16,041 nucleotides of DNA from Ignavibacteriales bacterium (lineage in GTDB: Bacteria; Bacteroidota; Ignavibacteria; Ignavibacteriales; Melioribacteraceae). Position 1 is the first letter of the stretch; the number at the start of each line of letters is the position of its first letter. This document shows positions 13,437 through 16,041 of the stretch, in pieces. The position numbers and the translations under genes were made by a program. A model generated the notes under the pieces. It did no database searches. It was not told the origin of the DNA and saw nothing but the letters and a program-made list of their open reading frames with translations. The DNA lies in the NCBI GenBank assembly GCA_016929735.1, contig JAFGID010000244.1:1-16041 (forward strand). Direction: 5' to 3'.

Positions 13437-14617
13437 GAGTTGTAACTAAAATAGTACTTATTGTTTTATTTTGTTCTCCTATTAATCATTTTATGCAAAA
13501 CGATAAAATAAAGGAACAAAATAAGGAGCTTGATAAACTTAGAAAAGAAATCGCAACTTTGGAATCTGAATTGAGTAAAAAAACCGCGAGTGAAAAGGAA
13601 TCTCTTTCTATTCTTGAAAAAACCAATCAAAAATATTTATTAGTTAATAAACTTGTCAATCAATTAAAAGTAGAAGAGAATGCTAAAGAATCTGAGATAC
13701 AAAAACTAAATAAAAAAATTTCCCTGACAAATAATGAAATTAATACTATTAAAAGTAATTATTCTAAGTATATTGTTTGGCTTTATAAAAAAGGAAGATA
13801 TTCAAACCTAAAATATATCATTGATTCTGATTCATTCGAACAGGCAATGATGAGATACAGATATCTCAGTTTATTAACTGAACAAAATGAAAAAAATATT
13901 ACCAAATTGAATAACAAAATAGATACATTAGCCAATTATAAAACTAAATTAGAGATTGAAAAAAAAGAAAAATCAATATTAGTTGCTGAAAAGGTAAAAG
14001 AACAAAGTTCATTAAACAAAATAAAGTCAGAAAAACAGGGTATTGTTGATAAACTGAAAAAGGATAAAAGTAATCTGAAAAAGGAGATCGAAGATAAGAG
14101 AAAAGCTGAAATAAAAATAAAAAATCTGATTGCTAAATTAATTGAAGAAGAAAGTAAAAAAAGTTCTGATAACACTTTTACTTCTGACGCAAATCTATAT
14201 GAGGGATTTGAGAATTTTTCTGTATTAAAGGGAAGACTAATGCATCCGGTTAGTGGCGGTAAAATTGTTAGAGCCTATGGCGAAAATAAAAATGAAAAAT
14301 TAAATACAGTTACTGTCAATTATGGTGTTGATATCCGAACTAATAAAAATAGTACAATTAGCGCTGTGGCTGATGGAATAGTATCGGCAATTGAGTGGAT
14401 ACCCGGGTATGGAAGCGTTATTATTGTTACGCACAAAAATCAGTATAGAACAGTATATGGACATATTACCGATATACAAGTCATAGTTAATCAAAAAGTG
14501 AAAAAGAATACAGTGCTGGGAAAAGTAAGTGAAAGTCTTGAAGGTAATATAGTCCATTTTGAAATTTGGAAAGAGCGTGATTCACAAAATCCACAAAGTT
14601 GGTTCGCAAAGAAATAA
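13430..14617 (+). CDS. EnvC-like murein hydrolase activator (degenerate LytM/M23)
   Basis: 395 residues. A signal-like hydrophobic N-terminus (about 4-18) is followed by a long coiled coil (about 24-245, Lys/Glu/Leu/Asn-rich, with a middle helix W-L-Y-K-K-G-R-Y) and a C-terminal LytM/peptidase M23 domain (about 265-392). In active M23 enzymes zinc is held by H-x3-D and the second His of H-x-H. Here the first His is Asn297 (N-Y-G-V-D301), Asp301 is kept, and H-x-H is I374-V-H376. The catalytic His of Y-G-H345 is kept. The loss of one zinc ligand and one catalytic His argues for a non-catalytic protein. This is like E. coli EnvC, which activates amidases during cell separation. The start overlaps the DUF4292 gene by 7 nt. 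The symbol envC is used for this family, but orthology is only presumed. Confidence 0.87.
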   Translation: MVRVVTKIVLIVLFCSPINHFMQNDKIKEQNKELDKLRKEIATLESELSKKTASEKESLSILEKTNQKYLLVNKLVNQLKVEENAKESEIQKLNKKISLTNNEINTIKSNYSKYIVWLYKKGRYSNLKYIIDSDSFEQAMMRYRYLSLLTEQNEKNITKLNNKIDTLANYKTKLEIEKKEKSILVAEKVKEQSSLNKIKSEKQGIVDKLKKDKSNLKKEIEDKRKAEIKIKNLIAKLIEEESKKSSDNTFTSDANLYEGFENFSVLKGRLMHPVSGGKIVRAYGENKNEKLNTVTVNYGVDIRTNKNSTISAVADGIVSAIEWIPGYGSVIIVTHKNQYRTVYGHITDIQVIVNQKVKKNTVLGKVSESLEGNIVHFEIWKERDSQNPQSWFAKK

Positions 14618-14638
14618 ATGAAAACGAAATTCAAATAA
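14618..14638 (+). other. Six-codon mini-ORF before the flippase gene
   Basis: ATG AAA ACG AAA TTC AAA TAA begins one base after the EnvC-like stop. It lies one nucleotide out of frame with the flippase. It could be a tiny leader, chance, or the original flippase start separated from its gene by a 1-nt indel: removing one base near 14636 would give M-K-T-K-F-K-K-L-N-Y-L-K-T. Confidence 0.35.
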
Positions 14639-14639
14639 A

Positions 14640-16041
14640 TTGAATTATTTAAAAACTATATATAAAAATATACTATCCCTTTCTGTTGCTGAACTGTTCA
14701 GTAGAATTATTAATTTATTTACCACTGCTTATCTTGCTCGCGTTATTTTACCAGAAGGATTTGGAATAATTAATTTTGCAACAGCATTTGTATCTTATTT
14801 TGTCTTGTTTGTTGATTTTGGATTAGACTCAATTGGGACAAGAGATATTGCAAGAAACAAAAAAGAAGTTGGTATTTATGCGGGTACATTTCTTATCTTT
14901 CGATTAAGTATTGCTCTCGGTATCTCTATCGTATATTTCATTATCGTACATTCATTAAACCTTTCATTATTAGAGAAAAATATTCTATATCTCACTGGAT
15001 TAAATTTATTTCTTACAGCAATCATGTTGCAATGGATTTTTCGAGCTTACGAGCAGATGAAATATATATCAATTGGACAAATAATTGGTAGTATTATAAA
15101 CTTGATAGGTGTAGTTTTAATTGTTGAGGGAATTAAGGATTTAGAACAGGTTATTATAATCGGACTTGTTGCAACATTAATAAATAATATATTTATAATT
15201 TTTATCTATAAAATCAAAATAGGTAAAGTCCATTTTAATATTAAATTATCTTTGTTAAAGAATTTAATTAAGGATGCCTATCCAATTGGTATCTCATTAA
15301 TTATGATTGCTATTTATTATAATCTTGATCATATAATGCTTGGTTTTATGGTCGGTAATAAAGCTGTCGGTTTTTATTCCGCAGCATATAAGATTTTAAT
15401 GTATGGTATTGTTCCTGCAGCAATAATCATTAATTCTTTTTTCCCAAAATTATCTCAATATGTTGGCCAAAAAGATGAGTTGAAATTATTAATGTCAAAA
15501 TTATCATTGTTAATGTTTATCGTTGGTACGACTATCTCTCTATTTTGTTTTTTATTTGCTAAAGAAATTATTTTGCTTTTTTATGGGGATAAATATTTTT
15601 CGAGTATAATTTTACTTCAAATTTTGATGGTCAATGTTTTTATAATCTATGTTAATATGACCTATGGTAATCCACTGAATGCATGGAATAAACAGAAAGA
15701 GTATCTAAAAATAATTGTGTTAGGTGCACTCACAAATATCGCACTTAATTTTATTTTAATTCCAAAGTATTATGCATTTGGAGCAGCCATAGCAACTTTA
15801 TCAAGCGAGATTGTTGTGCTTGTTGGAATTATTTATGTACATTACAAATTTCTTAAGAAAATTCATTTCGTGATAATTAGTAAACTTATTCCAATTGTAT
15901 GCTTTGTTTCCTTATGCAAATTGGGTATCGGGCATTTTTTGAATAATTCTTTTTTAGTCTTTTTAATAACTTTTAGCTTATTTATCTTACTAATAAATAT
16001 TTTTAAATTATTTCGTATCAAAGAATATTTTGGTGACCAAA
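14640..16041 (+). CDS. Polysaccharide flippase, Wzx/RfbX type (3' partial)
   Basis: An open frame of 467 codons from a TTG at 14640 runs off the window without a stop. The upstream in-frame stop is at 14619-14621 and no ATG lies between, so TTG is the best start. It gives the typical opening (M)-N-Y-L-K-T-I-Y-K-N-I-L-S-L-S-V-A-E-L. The protein is very hydrophobic, with about 12 membrane segments. It carries the family signatures R-I-I-N-L-F-T-T-A-Y-L-A-R-V-I-L-P-E-G-F-G, D-F-G-L-D-S-I-G-T-R-D-I-A-R and Y-Y-N-L-D-H-I-M-L-G-F-M-V-G. These define the MATE/MOP-superfamily exporters that move lipid-linked oligosaccharides across the inner membrane. No Shine-Dalgarno is visible. Usual family length is 420-500, so little is missing. 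Partners (glycosyltransferases, Wzy) would lie downstream. Confidence 0.88.
   Translation, partial: MNYLKTIYKNILSLSVAELFSRIINLFTTAYLARVILPEGFGIINFATAFVSYFVLFVDFGLDSIGTRDIARNKKEVGIYAGTFLIFRLSIALGISIVYFIIVHSLNLSLLEKNILYLTGLNLFLTAIMLQWIFRAYEQMKYISIGQIIGSIINLIGVVLIVEGIKDLEQVIIIGLVATLINNIFIIFIYKIKIGKVHFNIKLSLLKNLIKDAYPIGISLIMIAIYYNLDHIMLGFMVGNKAVGFYSAAYKILMYGIVPAAIIINSFFPKLSQYVGQKDELKLLMSKLSLLMFIVGTTISLFCFLFAKEIILLFYGDKYFSSIILLQILMVNVFIIYVNMTYGNPLNAWNKQKEYLKIIVLGALTNIALNFILIPKYYAFGAAIATLSSEIVVLVGIIYVHYKFLKKIHFVIISKLIPIVCFVSLCKLGIGHFLNNSFLVFLITFSLFILLINIFKLFRIKEYFGDQ

Overview
The window is AT-rich (roughly 30% G+C by eye), and every gene is on the + strand in tightly packed, often overlapping runs. 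The gene content and protein styles suggest a Gram-negative member of the FCB group, most likely in or near the Ignavibacteria/Chlorobi lineage. The clues are signal peptides ending in -YSQ or -IAQ, an outer-membrane barrel of the PorV/FadL type with an 'NARALGMGNAY...NPAGL' N-terminus, a TPR lipoprotein next to a DUF4292-type lipoprotein and an EnvC-like protein, and an HPr/Enzyme I pair with no sugar permease nearby. The taxonomic call is inference from family resemblance; no rRNA or other marker is present.

Layout. (1) 1-3303: the 3' end of what looks like a polyprenyl diphosphate synthase, then HPr, PTS Enzyme I and a bifunctional phosphoglucose/phosphomannose isomerase. The first three abut or overlap by 1 nt, and Enzyme I overlaps the isomerase by 26 nt. 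(2) 3307-6287: a YafK-type L,D-transpeptidase-like protein, cysteinyl-tRNA synthetase and a small outer-membrane beta-barrel protein, all in the same direction with gaps under 20 nt. (3) 6288-6423: a 136-nt gap holding a weak AT-rich inverted repeat and a good ribosome binding site. (4) 6424-9655: a compact four-gene unit of three small or low-complexity lipoproteins followed by an OmpP1/FadL/PorV-like barrel. It is closed by a long-loop terminator-like hairpin at 9674-9740. (5) 9830-10789: RsgA, the circularly permuted ribosome-assembly GTPase. (6) 10852-16041: an approximately 15-TPR lipoprotein, a DUF4292-like lipoprotein, an EnvC-like LytM protein with a degenerate active site, and a polysaccharide flippase cut by the window end.

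How the parts fit. Regions 1, 2, 5 and 6 look like ordinary core genes: isoprenoid synthesis, PTS-based regulation, hexose-6-phosphate interconversion, peptidoglycan remodelling, Cys-tRNA charging, ribosome maturation, outer-membrane lipoprotein handling and envelope polysaccharide export.

The part that does not fit a standard pathway is region 4. Its first protein carries a segment of about 112 residues that is about half Tyr plus Trp, followed by a roughly 200-residue Asn/Thr/Lys/Ser tail. Its two smaller neighbours share the overall plan: lipobox, Tyr/Pro-rich stretch, R-x-N...G-D-R motif, polar tail and Arg-Arg end. The Arg-Arg ends are encoded by AGG AGA or AGA AGA codons that double as the Shine-Dalgarno of the next gene. 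This is the best candidate in the window for an undescribed surface system, but its function cannot be read from the sequence.

No rRNA, tRNA, CRISPR array, insertion sequence, attachment site or phage gene was seen. No gene-free stretch exceeds 300 bases; the largest are 174 nt (9656-9829) and 136 nt (6288-6423).
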